Shown here: one piece after another, positions 49,487 through 61,032 of the stretch
Layout of the letters: each line of letters starts with the position of its first letter
Position numbering within the stretch: position 1 is the stretch's first letter
From: Sclerotinia nivalis
Lineage: Eukaryota > Ascomycota > Leotiomycetes > Helotiales > Sclerotiniaceae
Length of the DNA: 64,000 bases
Assembly: GCA_029531795.1 (NCBI GenBank)
Contig: JAPEIS010000014.1
Span: 1,612,001-1,676,000 of the forward strand
Direction: 5' to 3'
The notes under the pieces: generated by a model
Told to the model about the DNA's origin: nothing
What the model saw: the letters and a program-made list of their open reading frames with translations, nothing else
Database searches by the model: none
Program-made: the position numbers and the translations under genes

Positions 49487-50800
49487 ATTATTTATAATAT
49501 ATTTTTTAGATTGAGAATTGATCTGTAACAATAAGGAAAGATTATAAAGAATAATGATTGATCAAGTATAAAGTATAGATCTTGATAATATATGAATATT
49601 GATTTCGAACGATTCCGATTGAAATTGGTAGTGTAGTTCAATTTGGTCGATTAATTGATTATATTGATCAAATTGACTATTTCACGATTATATCGATAAG
49701 GTTGATCTATTGATTATATTGGTTGCTCCGAATATTGATTATTTAGATGAAGTTGATCGTTTTAATTGTATTGATTAATTGATGTAAAGAAATGAGTGTA
49801 AATTGTAATATATTGATCGATTTGATTGATATAATTGATTTTGATTAGTGTTAACGAATTAACTGATATAGTATATATATATGATCAAATTTCATCGATT
49901 TAGTATAGTATTATAATGATCTTTTGTTCGAAAATATATAATACTATAGATGATTCGTAATTAATATAATCGAATTAATCAAACGATACAACAAGGTTTC
50001 GAAAAGTATAATGATATTCGAAAAGGGAAAATACAATCGAAAAAGATTTGAAAGTAAGTTATCTTACTTTTCATCTTTGTAATATAATAATTATAATAGC
50101 AACGAAGATGATATTTGAAATGATCCAAACCCTAATGGGTATTGTGTAAAAGTGAATTGAGAAAGATCTCGATTGTATACAAATTCGATGAAATTTGTTT
50201 GTATATTTATATAATCGATTAGTAGATGAATTATATCCTTTAGTTAGTATTATATATAATATTAATTGTATCAAAATAGATAGAGGAAGTTTTCGATTAT
50301 ATATTAATTCAATAAAATTTGTTCGTAAATATATACAATCGGTTTCCTATTTAGTTTTGAGTAGTATCACTTTTATATCAAGGATCGAAGAAAGGAAAGA
50401 TATCGAAAAGAAAAAGATAAAAAATATTAAAAAGAATCGATAATGAATTAAATAGCTCTTATTTTATTATAGGTTTTGAGTAAAAGGATATTGTAACAAT
50501 AATCATGAATTAGCTAGTATTATATATATATATAAACAAATTTCATCAATTTTGTATAATATTATAATAGTATTTTGTTTGTATAAATACAATATAACAA
50601 ATGATCTGTAATTATTCTTATTCAATCTTTATGATTCTATTATTAATATTCTATAGATTCAGAAAAAACAAAAGTATTCGAATTTTTGTTGTATAAAGTT
50701 CTTGATGAATCCATCAATTGTTATATCAATAATTGAAAAATAGATTATATAAAAGTTCCCTTTTGAATATTCTTATTGTAATTATATATTCTATATATCG
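49487..50800. other. Noncoding LTR/3' region of Copia element E1
   Basis: This aligns with 61,400-62,750 of E2 (for example TTCGAACGATTCCGATTG and ATTGATCGATTTGATTGAT). It lies between the LTR start and the end of RNase H. Two small open frames on the plus strand (50195-50443 and its E2 counterpart 62123-62359) are similar only because the DNA is repeated, and they look noncoding. I cannot place the LTR boundary. Confidence 0.5.
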
Positions 50801-52406
50801 ATATACCTGAGCTTTGTAGTGATTCGTTTGTTCTCATCAATCACCAATTTAATTGTTTGTTGGTTATTATAAAATATTGATATTGGTTCTTTTATTATAA
50901 GATCGATTTCCTTTAGAAAATATAGAATTGTTATAGTTTCTTTTGATGTATATTTAATATCGAATATTTCAGTTTTAATTGTTGAAGTAATTATAATATC
51001 CTGTTTAGATGGTTTTTATACAATTAAGTTATCAAAAAGGAATATAATATATTTTTAAAATAATCGATATATATCAGGATCATCTACAAAAGAAGTGTTT
51101 GAAAAGATGAGAAGTTGTAGTATCTGATTATTGCTGTATTATATTATAAGAAATTTTGTATTCTAAAGATATTTAAGATAGTAATCAACAGCTTTTATAT
51201 ATTCGATCGATGAATTGATCAAATAATGATTCAATTACGAAACAACGAATGATATATCTGCTTTTATTATTATAATAGTATGTAAAATTGATTCCATTTT
51301 CTTTTGATATAGTTTGATTATATATATAGGAACTTGATTTGAATTTTTCCGAAATATTATTATAAAAAGAGATATATATATAATTTCATTTATTGTTTTA
51401 AATTTTTTAGCGATCTTCTCAATATATATATTATAAGCTAGTTACAATTTTTTCTTAAATCGATTACAAAGGATATATATTCCTAGAAATTATTTTGTAT
51501 CTTTAAAGTTATATAATTTATATATAGTTTTGATTCTCTCAGTAATTTTGGTAATAATTAATTTGTTCTTTTTATGCTATATAATCTGAATATCATCTAT
51601 AAAGAATAAGATTATAATAATATATTTTGGGTTTATATATAAATACAATTCTTTTTTATATTATATCAATCTCAGTTTTTCGAATATTCGAATGAAATCC
51701 CTGAACTATATTATTAAAGAATCATAAAGATTATATAGAACTCGATTGATGATAATATTTTTGTTGAGGATTTTATAACTGTTAGAAAGATAATATACAA
51801 TTGAGGTACTAAAAAGGTTGCACAAAATATTAACAAAGATATTGATTATATTGTATTATTTTATTTCGAGATTGTATTTAACAATGATTATCATTGTGAT
51901 TCGGAATGATCAATTAATGAGTGTAATAATATAAATAATTTCAATAATACTTTTAGTTTGAAGGTCTTTTTGTATTATTAGATAGGAACAATAATAAATG
52001 ATTAAATTTTAATTATTGTATTTGTATATAAATATCTATTGAAGAAAGATCGGTTTTATAGATTCCAATTCAAAATCGATTTTATATCAAATATTTCTAA
52101 TTTTAAGATTATTAATCTCAAAATCGTAATTCTATTTGATATTCTTCTAATTGATAATAAAAGCGGGATAATTTCGAAATTACAAAAATATGAATTCGAA
52201 GGAGAGGTATTATCTGTAATCCATTGACTGTAGATTAGATGGACGATAATAATGGTTTTGTTTTAGTTTCAACAATGATTATATTATAAACTGTTATAAA
52301 TTAGGAATGTTCTTTTATATTATCCATTTTAGATTGATTGTGTTAAAAGGTAAAATAGAAATCGTTAAAACAGTTTAACCCTGATGAATTTGTTTTTTGT
52401 ACAATA

Positions 52407-53215
52407 AGTCCCATACCCCACATTCCGGCCACCCCCCCATTCCGGCCATTATTTACACCAAAAATCACGAAAATCAGCATTTTTAACATTTTTATTTATG
52501 AATATAATTTTTTGAGATTTTGAACATAGATTTATTATATATATATAAATAAATTCTAAAAATTTCGGATTTTTCGCAATTTTTTCTATTCAGATATTTA
52601 AGATTTAATTTTCAAATTTTGAATTTGTATACAAATTATATTCAAAATTCAACATTTTGAAAAATATTAATAACATTTCAATAAAAATCAATAAAAATAA
52701 AATAAAAATTTTATTTATATTATTGAATTATAGTATATTTAAAGTGTATTAATATTAGATACTATAATTTGTAATTAATGAATTATTTGAAATTTTATAT
52801 TTTACTAACAAAATATTTATATGAGAAACTATATAATAGTAAATAATTCATTAACTACAAATTATAATATATAATATTATTATATTTTCGAATATAATAT
52901 AATTAAATAGATTAAATAAAATTTATATTTTATTTTTAACGATTTCTGTTAAAAAACTATTAGTATTTTTCAAAATGTTAAATTTTATATACAGTTTATA
53001 TACAAATTGAAAATTCAAAAGTTTAATCTTCAATATCTCAATAGAAAAAATTGCGAAAAATCTGAAATTTTCAGAATTTATTTATATATATATAATAAAT
53101 CTATATTCAAAATTTCAAAAAATTATATTCATAAATAAAAAAGTTAAAAATGCTGATTTTCGTGATTTTCGGTGTAAATAATGGCCGGAATGGCCGGAAT
53201 GTGGGGTAAGGGACT
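52407..53215. mobile_element. Fot1/pogo-like MITE with long inverted repeats (809 bp)
   Basis: It starts AGTCCCATACCCCACATTCC and ends with the complement (GTGGGGTAAGGGACT), flanked by TA (52405-52406 and 53216-53217). The two arms remain complementary for roughly 250-300 bp (GGCCATTATTTACACC, CACGAAAATCAGCATTTTTAAC and beyond), so the whole could fold into one hairpin. There is no coding capacity. The GC-rich GGCCGGAATGG blocks are intact inside otherwise RIP-degraded Copia DNA. The left arm has an added C run (CCACCCCCCC). Confidence 0.88.
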
Positions 53216-53831
53216 TAATGGTTCCAATGTAAAATTTAGTGTTGAGGTTATTTTTCTGATGGTATTATTGTATATATAGTTGCTTTCGAGTGTATACTGA
53301 TTGCTTTAGGATACGGTTTTGGAAGAGAGGTGATTTTGATTGATAATCGAATAATTGAAACTCAGATAGATCGATTTGAGCCTTGGGTATTTCAATCTTT
53401 ATTAAGTAAACTTTTTTCGGTTTTCTTTTAAGGTTATGAATTTATGAATCCTTTATGAGTTTATCGAGAGATAGTATAAAATGTAGTAGTTTTTCTAGTG
53501 ATTGGATTTTCTTTATAGAATACTTTGATGAATTATTTTAGTGTATAGATTTCCTTTTAGAATGTTGTAATTGATTGATTGAAGGAAGCTTTGGATTACT
53601 TTTGTATTTACTATAAAAAACTTCGGTAGTGTGGTTAGTAGATTCAAATTTTATATTCTTTATATTAATATATTCTCTTAGATTGGGATTCGAGTTATTA
53701 TTATAAATATCCTTTTGAGTAATATCAATATCTTTATCTTTGAGATATAATTATTCTTCAATAATAGAATCGGTATTTCCGATCTCTTCAATAAAAGGAT
53801 CGATCAGTATTCGTATATCTCTATTATATAC

Positions 53832-54950
53832 TCAATCGCTATTATCTGAATGATTAAATGAATTGGATAATTTTAGATCGATTTCTGTATTCTTATCATC
53901 ACCCTCTAGATCTGCATTCACCTTTGAGGTCAATTCGTTTGTAGATAATAGATCTGAAATATATTTGATAGATAAATCAAAAGCTTTTCGATTAATATTT
54001 ATAAATAAATAAATGAAATCATCAAGATTGTTTTTATATTGAATAATCGTTCCGTTCATTTCTATATAGTCCTATATATCGAGAACTTTAACGAATTGTT
54101 TAAGTTTTTTTGTATTATAAATATCGATCATTTGATTAATAGAATTTATATAGTAAATAAAATCTTTATTAAATATAACATTTCAAATAACAATAATTTT
54201 ATCGAATTTGGATATTTATATACAATAGATTAATATATTTAGGATATAATTTATCAAATATTCAATATATACTTAAAGATTGATTTTGTATTATTTTCTA
54301 TTAATTTTAATCTTTCTATTTTTATTTAAAAAATAAATTCAATATCTGTATCTGTAGATCCCATTCTAATTGGGATGAAGATTATCAAATATTTTCTCTG
54401 CGAATAAAGGATTGTTTTTACAAAGATAATTACAGAACTATATATCGAATATTTCATTAAGAGATTTGAAGGATTTAGTTTTTAAAGGATTTATATTATA
54501 TAAATAGATTACAACTTGTATTACTTCTATTTAGAATTTATTCGGTAAATCTATTATAATCTATATTTTGATTTGTTTTATGATCATTTCTTGATCTATA
54601 TATTTTGATCTTCTATTGGATTTGTATATATAAAAAAGGGATAGTTCAAACTCAATACTTTCTTATTCAATTTATTTCTCGAATAATGTATCTTTTATAA
54701 TCCTAATAACAAATGTATCGTTATCCTATTTGATTTCTACGATTAATAGATTATATTTATAGTAAATCCAAACAAAAAAGTTTTATATAATAGAAAATAC
54801 TTTATTATAAATCTTTTTATAAAAAAAATACAAGAAAATCTTATTATTATATATTTTTTTGATTATAAAAAGCTATAATACATTTGTATACCCTTTATCG
54901 AAATCAAAAAGATTCTATTGGATTTTGTAAAATAGCCGAGATGATTAATA
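53832..54950 (-). pseudogene. Copia integrase and linker remnants of E1
   Basis: The minus-strand open stretch 54059-53832 (NNLDDFIYLFININRKAF...) resembles the acidic linker before Copia RT. Further up, about 54,560-54,750, the minus strand reads ...DNDTFVIRIIKDTLFEK*IE*ESIEFELSLFY, which fits the Copia integrase D-N-E-F...GI--E-S-PY region. Stops and AT drift are heavy. Confidence 0.6.
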
Positions 54951-55285
54951 ATCATTTGATATACAAAAGATGATCTGTTTTGTATATATACGAATACAAT
55001 TTATATATTCGATACAAATGATATCTTTTATTTTGATATTTCTTACTGTAAATATCAAATGTTCAAATACTTCCTTTTCTAGATATCTTAAATATTCATA
55101 TTACAATTCACTTATATCTTTCTTTGAAAAAGATAGATTATAAAATCAATGGAATATTTTATTAATTTAATAATTCATAATTGAATATATCAAAAAAGGA
55201 TTATTTATAGGAATAAATAAAAGAGTATTTGAGTAAATAGAAAGTGATTTGTATTCTAAGAATATAAGATTTTCAATATAAATAT

Positions 55286-55431
55286 TGTCACGGGTTCGTA
55301 ACCCGCTCCTAGCTAGTCTGCATAGCTGCCTAAGGTATTTATCCCCTATATAGTCGGCGCTCTTCCTAGTACCTTCTTCCTTCTTCGTAAAATATCATTA
55401 TATCTTAAAGCACTCTACTATTATTATGATA
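55286..55431 (+). repeat. 5' LTR of element C
   Basis: It starts TGTCACGGGTTCGTAACCCG, an almost unmutated family start, and has CTATATAGTCGGCGCTC with a TATA-like box. It ends TTATTATGATA where the intact form would be CCACCGTGACA. Confidence 0.92.
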
Positions 55432-57428
55432 ATATATTCTACCCTTCATAAAGACTCTACTATTGAACAAGAAAGACAACCCAATCTTACCAAATAATCA
55501 ATTTTACGAAATACTCAGAAACTTCGATTATCAATATATCAATAAACAATAAACAATATCTTAATTCAATTCCAACCCAAATCTAAACCCAAACTTAGAC
55601 TCAAACCCAAACTCAAATTCAGATCTAGATCTCGATTTAACCAATACTACATCGTTATACAATCGAAATCAAAAACCCTACAATTATACTATAGTTTTTA
55701 AAACTATTTTAAATAATCTATCACTATATCGGATACTATTCAATCAATTTCACCAGAACCATCAATACCCCTAACCCGATCAAAGATAATACCCGAACTC
55801 CAAAAGTATATTAAATCTGTTTTTTTTAATTATCAATAGTTCGTATATAAGCTCTCCAATATTAAAGATAGAGATCTTAAAGATCTAATTTCTGTTTTCG
55901 ATATATTTATCAATATACAGAACCCTGAAGCTATCGTATATATACAACATTTGTTCAGTTTTACAGAACGAATATGAACTCAAGTAAAGCAATACTAATA
56001 AGAAATATATATACTATAAGGAGATCTACAATTAAGCAATACAACTAATACAAGATTAATGATTCAGAACTCTATTTTTCAAGAATAACTTGATCAATTA
56101 TTTATCGATGCAAACTCTATTATATCAATCTATCGATTACAATAAACTACAAAGAATCCTGAATTGTTTAAAGGTAAAAAAACAGGCCTTTTGATTCGAC
56201 AAAGCAAATACGAAAATTGAAAAATGGATTTATATATCTATTAGAAAAGCGATCCTATAGTTTTCGATACAAAACAAAAGAAATTATTATATATAATTTC
56301 GCTTTTAAAAGAAACAGTTCGATAAAAAAGACGAAAGGATATAAAAGGAATTATAAATGATATATCGGAATTTACTATTGTAGATATATTCCTGAAGAAA
56401 CTCGATAGTCTTTATATTTCAATTGATACTGAATATAAAACAACAATCAAATTCGATAAATTCAAAATAAACGAAAAAACCCTATTTCCCTTTTTTTATT
56501 CACAATTGGAATATTTAAATATATTTAATGGAAAAACTCCCCAAGAAATAGTTCTTACAATAAAACAAAAAATCATTAATGAATTGAAGATATTGATAAA
56601 AGACGATTCAAACCCTTACGAATTTATTAATATTGAAGAATAAAGAAAGAAATTTCAAATATAAAACCAAAACTGTTAGAATAACAAATATTACAATACA
56701 AACTCCTCGAGATCTAATTCAATTTATATTCAACGATAAATATTATCAATACCTTATATCCAAAACAACCTTATAAACTTCGATGTAATCAGAACTTCAA
56801 AACAAATACAAAGAGAATACAAATATCTTTATAATCTATACTATTTTTGTAAATAATCTGGATACCGAGTTATAGGTTGTAAAATAAAAAAACAAATCGA
56901 TATTATAAGAAATATAAACGAATATAAAGGTATTTTCTATAAAAGTAATTATTTGAAAGGTAATGATCAATTATATCAAAACCAATAATACTGTTCGAAT
57001 AATTTAATCAATCGAGATGGTTATTAATAAGAAGGATATCAAATACAGCTTCAAGTTCAATAATATTATCCCTTTAATCCAATTGATTATAGAAGTTTCC
57101 AACGAAATAATTATCAAGATTACAATAATTACCAACAATAATATTTTAATATATTTATTGGGTTTATTAAAGAAGAAACATTAATATTATCAAAAAGCAT
57201 ATCAAATATACCTTTTTGCAATACAGTATTATTGTTATCTATATTTATTCAAAAGTATTTAAGAAAAGTTTAACTTCTACAATAAATCGTTTGCAAGGGT
57301 TATCAAAGGATATAGAATGAATACGATAAGTAATAATTAACAAAGAACCTTTACAATTCAATTCTATAGATAGCAAATCTTTACTCGTTCAAACTATTAT
57401 ATTCTTAATATACTCTTCTTTCTTCAAT

Positions 57429-57620
57429 ATGATCAGTTTGATTGATAACGGATATTCAGGAAAGATATTCGTTGATCATTCTTTCATTGATCGAAACAAT
57501 ATCCCAATTCGATCCTTACTATATTGTTGCAAACTTCATTTGGTAGATAGAAATATTGTAAATATCATCACTAATTATTTCATAATAAATATAACAATAA
57601 AACAACATAAAGAAATATAA
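57429..57620 (+). pseudogene. Protease-region remnant of element C
   Basis: This is a 63-codon open stretch (MISLIDNGYSGKIFVDHSFIDRNNIPIRSLLYCCKLHLVDR...). By position between gag and pol, and by the LIDNGYSGKIF start (normally LIDSGA/SG type), it fits a Gypsy aspartic protease. The same stretch exists in B (about 31,790-31,980) and A (about 18,040-18,200), where it is more broken. Confidence 0.6.
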
Positions 57621-58650
57621 TTATTCTTCATTACAAAATTTTCCAAAAAAATTCCAGTTATTTTTGGATTATTATAATTACAATATTATAATCTATATAT
57701 AAATTAACAGGATATGATTTTCTCTTTCAATTTTTAATATTATATAATACATTATTGTTTTTACAATATATTCGATTCAATATAAACATCAATAATCCCT
57801 TCGTCAATATATACAGATCAAATATATAAAAGTAGTATATCTACAAAACTATCTATCAATAAAATCCTTGATATATTATCTTTAATTAAAACTTTCCTTT
57901 TTAGTACAAAAAAGAATCCTTCTTAATATTTATTATCATTTATCGAAAATAAAAACGAAGACAACGAAATATATATTCAAAAAAGCTCGATAATAAATTA
58001 ATCAGATCATATAAAATAATAAAGGTTTATCTGTATACTTGCTTGATCGAATTACCAGAAAATATACGAATTTTCCCAGTATTCCATCATTCATTACTAA
58101 AACCAGTATATCCAAAACCTCATTTCCCAGAACAAACTTTAATTAACGAATCGGAATCGAAAACCACAAAAGATAAAATCCTCAAAAGAGAAAACGGAAA
58201 GGAAAAACCAATTCAGAAATAAATATTTGAAAATATACTTGATAATTACAATGAAAATAACTATCATTATCAAATCAAATAGAAACACTACATACAAATC
58301 TAGCAATTAACATCAAATCTAAAAAGCAATAAGAAAACCCTAATCAATTATTATCGTTTATATTTCAAGAAACCTAAACCACTATTATAAGTCTTGGATC
58401 ACCCAGATATTGCAATACTATTATTAGCTCCAACTCCTATAAAAACTTTACGATAATCAACAAGAAAGAAAGTACAATTTGTTTAACAGGAAAATAGTAT
58501 CTCAAATTTTAAAACAATCTTAAAATTTGAAAGATGATCTTACAATTCAAGAATTTGGGGCATTTAGACAAGATTTTGCTTGAACAGTTGTTTTTCAAAA
58601 AAGTTTTATCAATAATTTGAGAACAAACTAGATTTTGAAGAAAAGAATAC

Positions 58651-58796
58651 TGTTACAGATTTGTAACCCGTTCTTAGTTAGTCTGTATAACTGTCTAAGG
58701 TACCTATTCCCTATCTAGTCGGCGCTCTTCCTAGCATCTTCTTCCTTCTCCATAGAATATCATCATATCTTAAAGCACCCTACCACCACCGTGATA
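58651..58796 (+). repeat. 3' LTR of element C
   Basis: It is 146 bp, starts TGTTACAGATTTGTAACCCG and ends CACCACCGTGATA. It differs from the 5' LTR mainly by transitions. Confidence 0.92.
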
Positions 58797-58801
58797 AATA
58801 T

Positions 58802-60683
58802 ATTGAATAACTATAATACTATTTGACAAATCCCCTTTACAAAAAATACAATTGTATCTAGAATATTATATATCAACTTTCAACAATCGAATTCTCGAGA
58901 TAATATTGATATAAAAACCAAGAATAAATATTATATTATTCAAAACAAAATCATTATTAAAATGATTCTTTCTTATAATAATACTTTTAAATATATAAAT
59001 ACCACAATCTAGAATTTGGAAAATTGTAATATCTACTTTTATAAGATCATTAAGATCAAATAATATATATCAATTATTATCAAAAAGAAAGATATCGTTT
59101 ATAATATATATAATACTACAATTATCAAATAAAGTACTATTGAAGAAATAATAAATCTTTACAACAATAAAGTAAATCTTTATTCGATCAATTCGAATAT
59201 CAAGAATAACAATATTGAATATATATTCAAAAAGATTTTTATTGAATTTCATTTATTCTTTCTTAATCCATTCAGAATATACATACTTTCAAGATTGTAA
59301 ATTTGCTCGATCTCTAATTATCTTGAAATCAGAATCGATATAAAATCATCTGAATATCAAATTTATCTTATCAATAAACACTAATTCTATAATTCAACAA
59401 TTGTTTACAAAATACCAATATCCAAAATTATTTTTCTATTCGGCTTCTATTTTGTAAAAACAATCTCAAATTTTATTAATATCCTAATTGTTTTTAAAAT
59501 TAGATCCCTTCTTATTCTTCTTAAACTTTTTATTATCTTGAAAAGAATTAAAAATAAAATATACATCTCTTTTGGTTTTAAAAACAATCGAATCCTGAAT
59601 GATTAATCCTTCAAAAACATCTCCGAATTATTTAAATGAAAGATTTAATACTCCGAATTGATTATTCATTTCGATCTACATTATTATAATATTTACCCAA
59701 ATTGAAAATATCCTAATATCAATTACCTACAGAAAAACATTAATAACGATTCCATCCTATACTTCCGTAATCTCATATATCTAAACTTTGATAAAAACGA
59801 TTATTCAATCCTTATATCATTTAACAGAATCGATTTTATCAAACGATATTTGTACTAAAATAAACCAATATTCATAAAAAACTACAAGTTGAACAAAAGT
59901 TATCATTAATACAAACTTTTATTTAAATAAAAGAATAATTATTTTGAAAAAAAGAATCATTATACTTTTATTAAAAATAAATAACTTTATAAAATATACT
60001 TAATCAATAAATAATTCAATCTATTTATAAATATCTTAAAAAGCTTTATAATTCTATATATATTTTTATTATCGATATCGATACTTCATTTGAAAAACAT
60101 TAAGTTCTATAAATATATCTTGAAAAATAATTAGAAATAAAACAATAAATCTAAATAAAACAAATCCCAATATATAATCATCAGAATCGTTCATTTTAAT
60201 ATCTTCATCTAAATCCTCTCTTATTTGAATTACTACGAGGTATTCCGAAAATTCCTTTTGATATCAAATTTGATTAACTCGATCATATTTCATCTAAAGA
60301 TTAATAACAAAAGAAAAGACAGAAAATTTGATTAATAATCAATCAATCTAAATACGAATTGATTCATCTATTAGATCTGAGCTTGAAATAGTAATACTTG
60401 AAATGAAAACGAATAAATCAATATCTGAATTGATTTATTCCCAAATTCCTTAAATCAAGTATTTGTTCTTCAAATAAAGATACCATTTCGATCATTAAAT
60501 ACAAATAATGAGAATAAAAGAATCATTTTGATCTTTCACTATATTAAAAGAAAAATAACTAAAAAGATTCGAATATTTGAACTTATAAAAAAGATAAAAT
60601 TGAAAAAAAAAATTGGATTCTTTGTAAACTAAATAATCATCGAATAAAAATTTGAACAGATTAAGAATTATCAGATTTATAAT
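58802..60683 (-). pseudogene. Gag/protease part of Copia E1
   Basis: This is the E1 sequence resumed after element C. The minus-strand open stretch 59252-59070 ends DNCSIIYIINDIFLFDNN, which resembles the Copia protease start (normally D-G-S/T-HI--D). The rest is A-rich on the plus strand, with no confident gag motif. Confidence 0.5.
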
Positions 60684-61032
60684 TATTATAAGATAATATA
60701 ATCACAAAACACATTGAAAAGATCAAAAAGAAGATAATTCTATTGAAATAATAAAGTTAAATATCTAATTGAATGAAAATTGATTGAAATGATTTATCTT
60801 TGATTCTATCAATCGAGAATCGTATATATAGATTAGATTCTTGTTATCTAATTGACGAGATATATCAATAAGGTATAATTTCTAATAATATTATATCAAG
60901 ATCAACTTGATTAATTGTAAGGATAATCAAGGATTTAGAATAGCCTGAATACGAATGATATAAGAAAACATACGATGATTGTACAATATAAATGATGTAG
61001 GAAAGAGTACAATAATCATACGATAATATAAT

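Larger units (their letters stand above)
55286..58796 (+). mobile_element. Element C: internally deleted Gypsy copy of the B family (3,511 bp), TSD AATAT
   Basis: The 146-bp LTRs are 55286-55431 (TGTCACGGGTTCG...) and 58651-58796 (...CCGTGATA), with perfect duplications AATAT (55281-55285 and 58797-58801). Gag, including the zinc knuckle at 56839-56880, aligns with B. At about 57,980 the sequence jumps from the B position near 32,325 to that near 35,680, so about 3.35 kb covering RT, RNase H and most of integrase is absent. The chromodomain region and polypurine tract (GAAGAAAAGAATAC) remain. It is less degraded than B. It is inserted in Copia E1. Confidence 0.92.
49002..61032 (-). mobile_element. 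Element E1: Copia retrotransposon on the minus strand carrying three nested insertions
   Basis: The left LTR starts TATCACGAGATAGTATG at 49002. The matching right LTR (TATTATAAGATAATATA) starts at 60684 and is cut at about 61,032 by E2. Coding on the minus strand runs from the right: protease-like DNCSIIYIINDI near 59,080-59,250; integrase with RIIKDTLFEK*IE*ESIEFELS about 54,560-54,750; a linker (54059-53832); RT with ALYGLY-SP about 51,700 and FIDDIQ, DD intact at 51592-51597; then RNase H. It is interrupted by a MITE (52407-53215) and by Gypsy element C (55286-58796). LTR length is at least 340 bp but undetermined. Confidence 0.8.

Noticed and set aside
50195..50443. A small plus-strand frame repeated at 62123-62359, suggesting a conserved small protein
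   Set aside because: Both copies lie in the same noncoding part of two Copia copies. The similarity follows from repeated DNA, and the differences are RIP transitions without regard to codon position.
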